A DNA stretch of 64,000 nt from CAWGLW01 sp963823525 (GTDB taxonomy: Bacteria; Pseudomonadota; Gammaproteobacteria; Steroidobacterales; Steroidobacteraceae), in assembly GCA_963823525.1 (NCBI GenBank), contig CAWGLW010000006.1, forward strand, positions 496,001 through 560,000. The letters run 5' to 3'. The translations under genes and the position numbers were made by a program. Below the pieces are notes generated by a model that worked only from the letters and a program-made list of their open reading frames with translations, was not told the DNA's origin and did no database searches. This document shows positions 16,726-26,094 of the stretch, one piece after another. The first letter of the stretch is position 1; each line of letters begins with the position of its first letter.

Positions 16726-18618
16726 CTACTCGGCCCGGGGGAGGACGATAACCCGGGTCAGGTAGATACCAGCCCAACCAGCCTCTTCGACGCCCATGCT
16801 CGCGGTGATCGCCAGCCGGTCGCCGCGAAACGCATCGCGTTCAAGTGCGAGCGAGGCAATGGGCAGCGCCACGTCTGGGGTCGCCGGATTCTCGTCGTCG
16901 TCCCAGATCGCCTCTGCGTCGAGCACGGTTCCATCCATGCCCGTCTGAACGAGGGTTTTGACGACGGGCGGCGATGCGCCCAGACCCTCGGCAACATGGA
17001 TCCCGTCGACTATGCCAACGTATGCGTTCGTATCGGGGTCGATGCTTGCGTGTCTGCCCAGAAAAGCGATCCGATACGTCGCACCAGCCCGTCTCGAAAC
17101 CGCCAGGAACGCCGAAGAGCGGAATCTCGGCGGCTCGGCGTCGCCGTGTCCCTCACCGACGCCCGGAGGGGCGCCCGAGTAATTCCAGTAGACAAAGTCG
17201 TCGTAGTCTCCACCGTCACCGGTCCGCGCCATCAGCCGCAGCTTCCGATTGACGGTGTCGTAGACGAATATCCCCTGGTCGACCGATACCGCTTTCTCCT
17301 GGTAGCAACGCGGCCAGAGCGGATCCGTCACGTCGTCACAGACGCTGTTGACATCACCGCGGAGTTCGCCGGTTGCCGGATCCGGAGAAAATTCGCCGGC
17401 GTTGTTGCAAAAATCTCGACGGTCCTTGTTGCCTTCCGTCGGACAATAAAGGCGCAACGTTCGGGCCTGCTCGCCCCACGCACCCCAGAAGCCGACGAAG
17501 CGTCCGTCATACGAGATTCCTTCACCGAGTTCGGCAAACGTCGTTCGACCCTGGCCCGGGACCCGGGTGTCGAGGCCGACCAGCGTTTTGAGCTGTTCCG
17601 ACGGTCTGCCGATCGCTGCGAGATAGATTCCGCCGCAGGTTGGCGCCTCCTCGTAGTCGTAGCCGACGAATACGACGTTGCCGCCGTAGGCGCTTGGCGG
17701 GGCGGTAGAGCCGAACGTCGTGCCCGGCGCACAGTCGCCGGGGTTCGGAACCAGCGTATCGGTGTTTGCGATCAGCCCGATCGGCTGCATGCCGCCCGCA
17801 TAATCCGCAGCGATCTGTCGATAGAACACACCGGTCTTGCCGATCCTCGCGTCCGGGTCGCCCGAGCTGGAATCGGGCACCGAGTAATTGCCCTTGAAGG
17901 CAATGTAACCGTCGTCGGTCACCGCGGGCGCTCCCGGAAATACCTCGAAACGGGTGCCGGGGGCCTCGCCTGGAACACCGAAGATGTACGAAAAGTCTGC
18001 GTACGGACCACCGTTCGGCACCGCGCCGAGCAAGCTTGCGCCTGTGACGAGCGGACTCGTCAGCGGGTCCTCACCGCGCAGATTGACATAAACACCGGTC
18101 GTACCGGCCCGGGTTTCAATCGCTTCGCCGGTGGACGGGTCCGTGCCGATCACGTAAGTCCAGACCGGCGGATGATTGCCGCGGGTCGCCACCGCGTTTG
18201 ATTCGATGGCGATACGTGGGAACGAGGGGAACTCGTTGAAAGTCGCCAGCGCCTCGTTGCCGGGCCCGCCGGGTGCCGGGTAAGTCGTGTTGTTCGGCCC
18301 CGGGACCTCGGAGACCCGGTCACCGATCCTGTGGACCGCGTTTCCGGATGTCTCCATCTTCCGTGAGTAGATGCCGCTCACCGGCCCCTGCTGGCGCCCG
18401 GTGCTCCGTGCGCGGAACACGACGAGCGCTCTTTCGTTGACCGAAGGCGGGTTATAGCTGTTGTAAAAACGACCGGGGTGACCGGGGATTTCGAATCCGT
18501 TGTTCACCACGACCTGCCACTCCGTCTGCATGGGCGGTGCCGCGTCGCCAGTCGCACACACCAGTGTCGCTGCGGCTGCCGCCATCACCTGCCAGGCTCT
18601 TGATCTAAACGTCCTCAT
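16726..18618 (-). CDS. Large secreted protein, NxxGxxAF-type repeats
   Basis: A 630-residue exported protein. The start at MRTFRSRAW is fixed by a GGGAGGGAG ribosome binding site and gives a signal peptide ending DAA. The mature part is rich in Gly, Pro, Asp and aromatic residues and repeats short strand motifs such as VTDDGYIAFKGNY, ISYDGRFVGFWG and TYRIAFLGRH. These resemble the NxxGxxAF tandem repeats of some secreted propeller proteins. Several Cys pairs suggest disulfides. It ends IYLTRVIVLPRAE without a sorting signal. It follows the gene at 18748 on the same strand and may share its operon. Its function is unknown. Confidence 0.7.
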   Translation of the reverse strand: MRTFRSRAWQVMAAAAATLVCATGDAAPPMQTEWQVVVNNGFEIPGHPGRFYNSYNPPSVNERALVVFRARSTGRQQGPVSGIYSRKMETSGNAVHRIGDRVSEVPGPNNTTYPAPGGPGNEALATFNEFPSFPRIAIESNAVATRGNHPPVWTYVIGTDPSTGEAIETRAGTTGVYVNLRGEDPLTSPLVTGASLLGAVPNGGPYADFSYIFGVPGEAPGTRFEVFPGAPAVTDDGYIAFKGNYSVPDSSSGDPDARIGKTGVFYRQIAADYAGGMQPIGLIANTDTLVPNPGDCAPGTTFGSTAPPSAYGGNVVFVGYDYEEAPTCGGIYLAAIGRPSEQLKTLVGLDTRVPGQGRTTFAELGEGISYDGRFVGFWGAWGEQARTLRLYCPTEGNKDRRDFCNNAGEFSPDPATGELRGDVNSVCDDVTDPLWPRCYQEKAVSVDQGIFVYDTVNRKLRLMARTGDGGDYDDFVYWNYSGAPPGVGEGHGDAEPPRFRSSAFLAVSRRAGATYRIAFLGRHASIDPDTNAYVGIVDGIHVAEGLGASPPVVKTLVQTGMDGTVLDAEAIWDDDENPATPDVALPIASLALERDAFRGDRLAITASMGVEEAGWAGIYLTRVIVLPRAE

Positions 18619-18747
18619 TGCTCTCCCTCCCTTGCTTCGCGCTAGACCGGGGACGACTCCAGAGTCATTCCCCGGTCTGCCATCGATCATTGAAGTGCCG
18701 GCGGCAACGCATCGGTTGACGATTCGTTAGCCACCGGCAATCGGCGA

Positions 18748-20301
18748 TCAGTGACCTCCGCCACCTCCCTTGGCGCGGTTCACGACGGTTTCCTCTGTCA
18801 CGCTGTTGTTGACGAGGTTGACGTCAAACTCGGCATCGGCCTCGGCCTCCCAGGTAATCCGGGTGGCGTAGTCAATGCTGAAGAAGAACGTCCAGCTCTT
18901 GCTGTAACCGGCCGGCAAGGTGAACTCCTCGGGAATATCGAAAATCTCTTCTTCGGTCACCACACCGTCAACGACCCGGTAGAGCGGGCCGATCGGCATC
19001 ATGTCCAGATCGACGCCGGTTACCATCACCGTGCCGGTGGCTTCGGCGGGCCCGTTATTGACGACGGTGACGATGCCTTCCCGGCCTTCCGTGCCGGCCA
19101 CCATCCGGACCGGTACCTGCAGGCCCGATACGTCGCTGATCGAGACGTCGTAGAAGACATCTGCCGCTGCGCCGCAGGGTACGGGCGTCTCGAGTTCCCC
19201 CGGCACCGCCCAGTTGTGCATGAACTGGATCACCGTTCGCGAATCGTCAGCCGACTTCGCGAAGGCTTCGACATTGGAACCCGAATACTCGATGGACCCG
19301 TTTCCAGCCGCTTCATCCGGGAACACCGCATCAAGGATCGATCCGGAAACGATCTCGAAGGAATTGGGGCCGACCTGATCGAGATATTCGAACACTCCAT
19401 CCTCCGGTCCGTCCGCCGGAATATATGCCGGCATCGGCAGTGACATGTACTCGCCGCTTCGCGTGTAACCGAAAGCGCTGACGTCGAGGAAGCACTTCTG
19501 GACCATCTCGATCTTGCCCATCACTTCCTCTTTCACCTCGATGCAGTTTTTCGACAGTGCCGTCGTGACGCCCGGATCGGTCAGGCCGAGTATGTCGTTG
19601 AGGTAGGCCCAAAGGTCTATCGTGACCTCACCCGCCTTGTCGGACGCTGCACCGAGCGCGCGTGCCGCGGTGAACAACCAGCCCTGCGGATCTTCCATTC
19701 CCGGCAGAACCAGGCCGCCCGGCAACGACCCTTCGAGCATCAATTGCCGGTAGATCGCGAGATTCTGCAACGGCGAGTCGACCGTGGAGGTTAGAACCAC
19801 GGGCTCGTCACCGCCCAGATCGAGACTGCCATAAACCGGGCGCCCCGCCGGGTCGAGACTCAGGCACCCTGCCGTGCCGAGGTTGACCATCACATCTTCG
19901 AGTTGTGATTCGAAAACGGTCACCGGCGATCGTGCCTCGTTAATACGGCCGAAATCGGCCTCCCGCGTGTAGATCGTGTAGCCGATCGGCACCGCGCAGG
20001 TTTGCGGGTCGACCGGGATAATCCGGCAATCAGCGGGCACCTCGGTACCCGGGATCTGTATGCAACCTTCGAACGTTTCGGCAGCTAGCGGCTGCACGCA
20101 GGAATCGTCCGTCAATATCGGGACGCCCGACGCGTCGCGATACAGCACGAACAGATCACCATAGTCAGGCGGTGCGTTACCGCCGCCCCCGCCGCCACCA
20201 TTGCCGGCGCCCGGTGGTCTTTCGGCGATTGCACCGACGCTCAATGCGAACACGCCGACAATCGCCGACGCGAATGTCAAAGCAATCTTCTGTTTTCTCA
20301 T
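18748..20301 (-). CDS. Large secreted protein with glycine-rich ends
   Basis: A 517-residue exported protein with an AGGAGG ribosome binding site and a signal peptide ending AIA. A Gly-rich linker (GNGGGGGGGN) follows, then about 420 residues with eight or so Cys, and a C-terminal beta-sandwich-like part (VVNNGPAEATGTVMVTGVD and YATRITWEAEADAEF) recalling a CARDB or Ig-like domain. The protein ends in KGGGGGH. I recognise no catalytic motif. It is likely periplasmic or cell-surface. It lies downstream of the hybrid kinase gene and upstream of the second large secreted gene on the same strand. Its role is unknown. Confidence 0.7.
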   Translation of the reverse strand: MRKQKIALTFASAIVGVFALSVGAIAERPPGAGNGGGGGGGNAPPDYGDLFVLYRDASGVPILTDDSCVQPLAAETFEGCIQIPGTEVPADCRIIPVDPQTCAVPIGYTIYTREADFGRINEARSPVTVFESQLEDVMVNLGTAGCLSLDPAGRPVYGSLDLGGDEPVVLTSTVDSPLQNLAIYRQLMLEGSLPGGLVLPGMEDPQGWLFTAARALGAASDKAGEVTIDLWAYLNDILGLTDPGVTTALSKNCIEVKEEVMGKIEMVQKCFLDVSAFGYTRSGEYMSLPMPAYIPADGPEDGVFEYLDQVGPNSFEIVSGSILDAVFPDEAAGNGSIEYSGSNVEAFAKSADDSRTVIQFMHNWAVPGELETPVPCGAAADVFYDVSISDVSGLQVPVRMVAGTEGREGIVTVVNNGPAEATGTVMVTGVDLDMMPIGPLYRVVDGVVTEEEIFDIPEEFTLPAGYSKSWTFFFSIDYATRITWEAEADAEFDVNLVNNSVTEETVVNRAKGGGGGH

Positions 20302-20659
20302 GACTGCGTCCTCCTGCTGCCCCATCCGATGGCCGGAACGGAATGGCGCGGGGCAAAGCAACCTCCACCTCGATACAGGTGGATCCGCCGACCGTATCAA
20401 CGAGGCGAAAAGCCCGCTGGCCTGCGTGCGACGCTGCAATCATTTCGCTACAAGCAGCTCGCTTCCGCCTCTGCTTCACAGGATGCCGCCGACACGTGTC
20501 GGAACCCGCCACTTCAGGTAACCGGCCTGTAAATGTTCCGGAGAGATTTGTAACGCGATGGGTATGCGCAGCGATGATCGGCGCGTAACCCACGAGGCAA
20601 ACACGACTTGCCGCGGGCTGCGGACTGCGGTGCATGCCGTCGTTTTACTGATCGGAACG
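20302..20659. other. Spacer upstream of the glycine-rich secreted protein gene
   Basis: This 358-base gap between two minus-strand genes has no convincing gene. It contains a perfect 14-bp palindrome, CCGACACGTGTCGG, at 20489-20502, about 190 bases upstream of the secreted protein start. This could be an operator. Confidence 0.35.
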
Positions 20660-22879
20660 TCAGATGTCGGTAGTTTCCGGTATGCCCGGTCGCCCGCGCT
20701 CAGATCCAGGCGCATCGAGAAGTTCGCGAATGGCCCCGAGCAAACGTTCCTTGGTGTACGGCTTCGCCAGCACCGGGAAGACCGTTCCGTCCATCGCGTT
20801 GCGTGCGTGGATGTCTTCGCTGAATCCCGTCGTGAGAAGCACTCTGAGCCCCGGCCGATGCTGCACGGCCCAGCTCGCCAACCCCGTTCCGTTCATTGGC
20901 CCCGGCATCACGATATCGCTGAACAGGACATCGATACCGGGCCCGGACGCGAGTATGCTTCTGGCTGCTTCGGCGTCGCTGGCCTCCAGGACGCTGTAAC
21001 CTCGGGCAGCCAGACTGCGCGATGCCAATTTGCGCAGACGTGGCTCGTCCTCGACGATGAGAATGCGCTCACTGGCAGGAGGTTTTGTCGGGATCGCTGT
21101 CAGCTCATCCGCTTGAGGTACGATCGCGCCGGCCTCTCCCTCCGGCAGAAAAAGCGACACGTCGGTGCCGTGTCCCGGCGAACTCCGAATATCCATGCTA
21201 CCGCCAGACTGCTTGGCAAACCCGTAGACCATGCTTAGACCGAGACCACTGCCCTCGCTGGGTTGTTTGGTCGTGAAGAAAGGCTCGATGGCGCGGCGCG
21301 CCACATCCTCCGGCATGCCGCAGCCAGTGTCGCGGACACTGATCACGACATACGGGCCCGGCTCCAGGGCCTCGGCGTCAGTGCTGGCGTCGATGCGGGT
21401 ACGCTTCGCCTCGATCGTCAGGGTGCCACCCGATTTCATCGCATCGGCGGCATTGATCGTCAGGTTCAGGATGGCGCTGTTCAGTTGCTGGGCGTCGGCG
21501 CGTATCGGCAGAATCTCATTGCCGAGACAAAGCTCCAGATTTACCGCTTCCCCGGTTACCCGGCGCAGAAAGCTCTCCGTGCTACGGAGGAACGCGTTCA
21601 AATCGATCGGCCGGGTCCTGAGCGCCTGCTTGCGCGAAAAGGCCAGCAACCGGTGAGTCAGATCGGCACCGTCCTGTGCAGCCGATAACGCATCGTCGAG
21701 GATCTCGGCGCACTCGGTATTTCCAGTGATCGATTTCTCCTCCTGCAGCAGGCGCAGATTGCCGAGAATAATCGTGAGAAGATTGTTGAAGTCGTGGGCG
21801 ATACCGCCCGTGAGTTGACCCAGCACATCCATTTTCTGCGCATGCAGAAGTTGCAGGTCGTTTTGCTTACGCTGGGTGATGTCCACGAAGGTGACCATCA
21901 CTCCGACCACGGCACCGTCCCGGCGCATCGGGTAGGCTCGGTATTCGGCGGGAAAGCCTGTCCCGTCAGCACGCCATAACGTTTCGTCATCGCGGAAGAT
22001 ATCGGCGTTCCCGCTCAGCGCCTGGTGAACCGCGCAGTCCTGCCGGTTCCGAGGTGTCCCGTCAGCATGACTGTGGTGCATCAGCGTATGCATGTCACGC
22101 GACAGCAGCTCGGCCTCGTCGTTGTATCCGAGCATCTTCAGGGCGGAACGGTTTGCGAATGTGCAGTGGCCGTCGACATCCATCCCGAAAATGCCCTCGC
22201 CGGTCGACGCGAGTATCAGTTCAAGCGCCTGCTCGCGTTCGCGCAACGCGGCGGCCATCGGGTTGGTCAGCCGAATGAACAGAACCGTTCCAAGCGCGAT
22301 CAGCAGGGTTGCGACTCCGATCACCGCGGCACCAGCCCGAAAGAACGGCGCACGGATTTCGGCGAGATCGACCTTGGCGACGACGCCGAGGCCCAGCTGC
22401 GCGACCGGCTCATACGCGGCCAGTACCGTTTCGCCGTGATAATCGGTTCCGACCATTGTGCCGGACTGGCCGGATAGTGCCCGTCGCATCGGCTCGGCAA
22501 GCCCCGAGTCGAACGGGACGGGCGCGGGCCGGCCAGTCTTGGCGTGCCGGTGACGCATCAGGAAGACGATTGAATCACCCTCGATCTGGCCAAAAGTGAG
22601 TTCCGCCGTATCTCCGATACCCGGGTAGGCCTCGTGCGCCGCGACGACCTGGGCGAGGGTTGCGTCCTTCGGTTCGCCCGGGAATTCATGCCGGTAGGTC
22701 CGATCGAACTGCGCCATTGCCTCGATCAGCTGTACTTGCTCTCGGGCAGTGCTTGTCAAATTCGATCGTTCGCGCTCGAACGCGGTGTTGTAGAGCAAGC
22801 CGATGGCCGCTGCGGTGGCGACGGTGACCACGACCGCCATTACCAGCACTAACAGCGTTACCGGCTTGAAGTCCGGCAT
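20660..22879 (-). CDS. Hybrid sensor histidine kinase with PAS and receiver domains
   Basis: A 739-residue membrane sensor. An N-terminal membrane helix (about 8-30), a periplasmic sensing domain of about 150 residues and a second helix (about 183-203) precede a PAS domain (about 218-335). The HisKA region has the phosphorylated His362 in GGIAHDFNNLL, and the HATPase domain shows NLTINAADAM, DTGCGM and GSGLGLSMVYGF. A C-terminal receiver domain (about 602-720) has its Asp in LFSDIVMPG. The own receiver suggests a phosphorelay or self-control. The gene is divergent from the OmpR-type regulator and may work with it. The signal is unknown. Confidence 0.92.
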   Translation of the reverse strand: MPDFKPVTLLVLVMAVVVTVATAAAIGLLYNTAFERERSNLTSTAREQVQLIEAMAQFDRTYRHEFPGEPKDATLAQVVAAHEAYPGIGDTAELTFGQIEGDSIVFLMRHRHAKTGRPAPVPFDSGLAEPMRRALSGQSGTMVGTDYHGETVLAAYEPVAQLGLGVVAKVDLAEIRAPFFRAGAAVIGVATLLIALGTVLFIRLTNPMAAALREREQALELILASTGEGIFGMDVDGHCTFANRSALKMLGYNDEAELLSRDMHTLMHHSHADGTPRNRQDCAVHQALSGNADIFRDDETLWRADGTGFPAEYRAYPMRRDGAVVGVMVTFVDITQRKQNDLQLLHAQKMDVLGQLTGGIAHDFNNLLTIILGNLRLLQEEKSITGNTECAEILDDALSAAQDGADLTHRLLAFSRKQALRTRPIDLNAFLRSTESFLRRVTGEAVNLELCLGNEILPIRADAQQLNSAILNLTINAADAMKSGGTLTIEAKRTRIDASTDAEALEPGPYVVISVRDTGCGMPEDVARRAIEPFFTTKQPSEGSGLGLSMVYGFAKQSGGSMDIRSSPGHGTDVSLFLPEGEAGAIVPQADELTAIPTKPPASERILIVEDEPRLRKLASRSLAARGYSVLEASDAEAARSILASGPGIDVLFSDIVMPGPMNGTGLASWAVQHRPGLRVLLTTGFSEDIHARNAMDGTVFPVLAKPYTKERLLGAIRELLDAPGSERGRPGIPETTDI

Positions 22880-23223
22880 CGTTTATTTTCTCCGGGTTTC
22901 CGAGCGACAGTCTGCCCGGGCCACCCGCCGGCGCTTTGCGCGTCGCGTTGGCTGTGTCGAAATCCCGTCCTGCTTTGCGGGACTGCCGTTGGATTATTGC
23001 GCCCGGCAGTCGCCGTCGCTATACGTAGTCCACCTGACAATACCGCCCGCAAGAACCGATGCGGCAAAATGCGAACCGGTAGATTCCGACACCGCCGGGC
23101 CTTTTGTTATCCTGCCCGAAAAGCGGTCGGGCTCACGGAGTTGGGCCGGCCCCCCGAATCCCAATAACGGGGCCATGAGGTGTAACTCATGGGATTGATT
23201 TCGGCGATTTCTGTTAAGGCGTT
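22880..23223. other. Divergent promoter region of kinase and regulator genes
   Basis: This 344-base gap lies between two divergent regulatory genes. It contains a short inverted repeat near the regulator start, listed separately. I see no protein-like frame or RNA gene in the rest. Confidence 0.4.
23173..23192. promoter_or_regulatory. Inverted repeat before the response regulator gene
   Basis: The 7-base arms CCATGAG and CTCATGG flank a 6-base centre, ending 31 bases before the regulator start. It could be a binding site for the regulator itself or a small hairpin in its leader. Confidence 0.3.
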
Positions 23224-23946
23224 ATGGAAAATCCGCACAGCATCCTGATTGTCGACGATGATCCCAGGATTTGCCGCCTGGTGGCGCGCCATTTGAGCCG
23301 CGAAGGCTATTCGGTGCGAACGGCTTCGAGTGGCGAGGAAATGCGACGCCGGATTGCCGAGGAACAGCCGCAGCTTGTGATCCTCGATCTGATGCTTCCC
23401 GACGAAGACGGCTTCAGCCTGGCGCGCGAAATCAGAGCGGAGTCCAATGTCGGCATCGTGATGCTTACCGGCAAGACCGACACGGTGGATAAGATCGTCG
23501 GTCTCGAGATCGGTGCTGACGACTACGTCACCAAGCCTTTCGATGAGCGTGAGCTGGTCGCTCGCGTGCGCAGCGTTTTGCGCCGCATGCACGACGACGC
23601 TTCGGAAAAGAAACGCGGAGGGTCTATCGCGTGCTTCGAGGGATGGACGCTCGATCTAAAAGGCTATGATCTGACTTCCCCCGACGGTGAGCCCGTTCAT
23701 CTGACGAGCCACGAATTCCAGCTCTTGTCAGCGCTGGTCACTCATACTCATTGCGTGTTGACCCGCGATACGATCCTCGACCTGGTCTCCGGTCGGGATT
23801 GGGATCCCGACGACCGCAGCATCGACGTTCTGGTGGGGAAGCTGCGTAAGAAAATCGAGGCCGACCCGCATAACCCGAAACTGATAAAGACGATTCGCGG
23901 GGCGGGTTACAAACTGACAGCGAAGATTACTTTTCCCGCGACTTAG
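23224..23946 (+). CDS. OmpR-family response regulator
   Basis: A 240-residue two-domain regulator. The receiver domain (about 5-120) has the acidic pocket at VDDDP, the phosphorylated Asp55 in LVILDLMLPDEDG, the switch Thr in VMLTGKTD and the Lys in DDYVTKPFD. The C-terminal winged helix (about 135-235) has HLTSHEFQLLSALV and VDVLVGKLRKKIE-type signatures ending in IRGAGYKL, typical of OmpR/TorR DNA-binding domains. It is transcribed away from the hybrid kinase gene, suggesting they are partners. The convergent gene downstream encodes a PQQ lipoprotein. Target genes cannot be told. Confidence 0.92.
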   Translation: MENPHSILIVDDDPRICRLVARHLSREGYSVRTASSGEEMRRRIAEEQPQLVILDLMLPDEDGFSLAREIRAESNVGIVMLTGKTDTVDKIVGLEIGADDYVTKPFDERELVARVRSVLRRMHDDASEKKRGGSIACFEGWTLDLKGYDLTSPDGEPVHLTSHEFQLLSALVTHTHCVLTRDTILDLVSGRDWDPDDRSIDVLVGKLRKKIEADPHNPKLIKTIRGAGYKLTAKITFPAT

Positions 23947-24011
23947 TCGAACAAGCCCCACAGGGCGGCGCCCGACAAGCCGGCAACCGCGTTGTGACGA
24001 CTGGCGAATCT

Positions 24012-25973
24012 TCAGTCCGGCAGCCGGTAGGCCAGCAGTACGTTACCCGGCATCTGGCCGAACATGCTGTAGCCCGAAACGATAAACAGATATCGGCCCG
24101 ATACGACGACACCGCCGACATCGATCGCGCCGCCGTGCCCCTCGATGCCGTTGCTTCCGCTAAAAGGTCTTGCCGTTTCGAATTGGCGTAAAAGGACGCC
24201 GGTATCGGCATCGAGCGCGCGCAACTTACCGTCCAGCGCACCGGCATAGACGACACCGTTGGCGAGCAGCGCGGCTGCCGAATGCGCATAGAAATAACCG
24301 CAATCCGGCCAAAGCGATCTTTCCTTCGCACCGCCATCGGCCTGGCGCATTTCTGCAAGACCGGCCCTGGGCGCATCCGCGGGATCAAAGTCGCAACCCC
24401 GTGTCACCGGGTGAGACCATATCAGGCGTCCGTCACGCACATCGAGCGCATAGACACCTGGCCGCGGCGTATAACCGGGCAGCTTCCAGTCCGGGTCGGA
24501 GACCGGCGCAAATACGCGCCGGCCATCCGAGGCCATGCCCCAGTGAATGCCGCTGTTGCCACCGTTCGCCGTGCCCTGGCTGAGCCGCTTGCGCCACAGC
24601 ACTTTGCCGCCGGCGTCCGGGTCCAGCGCGAAGGCTTCACCGGATTTCTGCCCGACGAGCAGCACGTCGCGGCCATCAGCCCCGCGAGTAAGGATCACGG
24701 ACGCGCCGATATCCCAGTCAGGGCCCGGATTCTCCGGACAATTCGGCCCCTGCAACTGGCAGGCGCCGTTCCACACGTCGTCTGCCAGCCCCTGGAAATG
24801 CCATCGCTCCTCTCCACTGGCCAGGTCGATTGCAATGACCGCATCGCTGGTGGTCGTTGCGGGCCTGGAAAGGTTTTCACCCGTACCGACATAGACGAGC
24901 CCGCGCGCGTCGTCGATGGTCGGCGTGCTCCAGACCGAGGCACCGGACGGGCCCCACATCTGCACACCTGCGCTGTTGACTCCGGTCTTCTGTGCATGAG
25001 GTGTCGTGTGGTATTCCCAGAGCGTTTCGCCGCTGTCCGCATTCACGGCCACGACCGCCCCGTGTGAGCGGCAACACTCGTGGGTCGGCAGGCCCGCCGC
25101 GGCCACTTCAAATGACGACAGCGGTACGATCACTCGGCCATCGTGATACGTCAGCGAGCCGCTGATCACCGTGGTTGGAAACAGCCGCAGACTGCGCTTC
25201 CAGCGGCCCGTACCGTTGCGGGCATCGACGCTGTAAACGGTTCCGATGTCGTCTGCGAAGAACAGCGAAGGTACCCCGGCCTTCGTCGTTCCGATGCTCA
25301 GCGCGGAACGAATCGTGCTCTGTGCGCGGAAGCGCCATCGGACACAGCCGCTCGCCTCATCCAGCGCCAGCAGGTTGCCGTTCTGCGTCCCGAGGAAGAC
25401 CGTGTCGCCGACCGCCAGCGGCTGGGAACGCATGTCCGTTGCGAGCGGCACCGCAAGCGACCAGGCCAGTTCCAGTTGGCCAATATTCGCCGCATCGATG
25501 TCTACACCGGCCTCGACGTAGCGGGCGTTGTCCGTGCCAGATCCCCAGTTCTGTGACCCGTCGACCGGCAGATTTTCAAGTTCGGCTGCACAGGCCCGCT
25601 GCTCGATCCAGTCGTCACGCCCGGTGTCCTCCGCCAGCGCCAGCCATTGACCAATGGCGAGACGCTGCTGGGGCGTCAGTGCGGCCGCCTGAGGCTGCAT
25701 CTTGCCGAATTCCATCGCCATCAGGATCCGCGATAACGGCATCTGGCGCAGTGTCCGAATCGGCGGTGACTTGGTTTCGGGAACTTCGTGACAGGTCGCG
25801 CAATTGGCCTTGTAGAGATGTTCCCCGTCCAACGCGTCCGCCGCTGCCGCTGCCACGGTCGCCCCGGGCGTATCGGCGGCGGCCGGGGCCGGATCGTCGG
25901 TCGTCCTGCAGGCCACCAGCCCGCAGGCGAGGACCAGGATCAGGCCAATGTGTGCAGGTGCTGGACTTTGCAT
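24012..25973 (-). CDS. Cytochrome c/PQQ-propeller lipoprotein dehydrogenase
   Basis: A 653-residue exported lipoprotein (lipobox LVAC near residue 20) with an N-terminal cytochrome c domain (haem motif CATCH near residue 56) followed by a PQQ eight-bladed propeller of the polyvinyl-alcohol/alcohol dehydrogenase type. Tryptophan-docking repeats are visible (for example DEASGCVRWRF and DADTGVLLRQF), as is a vicinal Cys pair in THECCRSHG. It would oxidise an alcohol in the periplasm and pass electrons to its own haem. The start at MQSPAPAH gives the lipoprotein signal. The outer-membrane barrel gene lies just upstream on the same strand, suggesting joint uptake and oxidation of a substrate. Confidence 0.88.
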   Translation of the reverse strand: MQSPAPAHIGLILVLACGLVACRTTDDPAPAAADTPGATVAAAAADALDGEHLYKANCATCHEVPETKSPPIRTLRQMPLSRILMAMEFGKMQPQAAALTPQQRLAIGQWLALAEDTGRDDWIEQRACAAELENLPVDGSQNWGSGTDNARYVEAGVDIDAANIGQLELAWSLAVPLATDMRSQPLAVGDTVFLGTQNGNLLALDEASGCVRWRFRAQSTIRSALSIGTTKAGVPSLFFADDIGTVYSVDARNGTGRWKRSLRLFPTTVISGSLTYHDGRVIVPLSSFEVAAAGLPTHECCRSHGAVVAVNADSGETLWEYHTTPHAQKTGVNSAGVQMWGPSGASVWSTPTIDDARGLVYVGTGENLSRPATTTSDAVIAIDLASGEERWHFQGLADDVWNGACQLQGPNCPENPGPDWDIGASVILTRGADGRDVLLVGQKSGEAFALDPDAGGKVLWRKRLSQGTANGGNSGIHWGMASDGRRVFAPVSDPDWKLPGYTPRPGVYALDVRDGRLIWSHPVTRGCDFDPADAPRAGLAEMRQADGGAKERSLWPDCGYFYAHSAAALLANGVVYAGALDGKLRALDADTGVLLRQFETARPFSGSNGIEGHGGAIDVGGVVVSGRYLFIVSGYSMFGQMPGNVLLAYRLPD

Positions 25974-26094
25974 CGGCTCTTTTCTCCTGCCCCGGCGTCG
26001 GTCAGCGGGTCGGTTCGACAGCCCTCGAAACGCACGAAGACTCATAATGCCGAGCTTCAGCAAAGATGACAAACACATCGAAGGCCGATCCCGC

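Noticed and set aside
16705..18201. Plus-strand 498-codon open frame opposite the secreted protein gene
   Set aside because: It is antisense, Arg-rich and unlike any family, whereas the minus-strand frame has a signal peptide and ribosome binding site.
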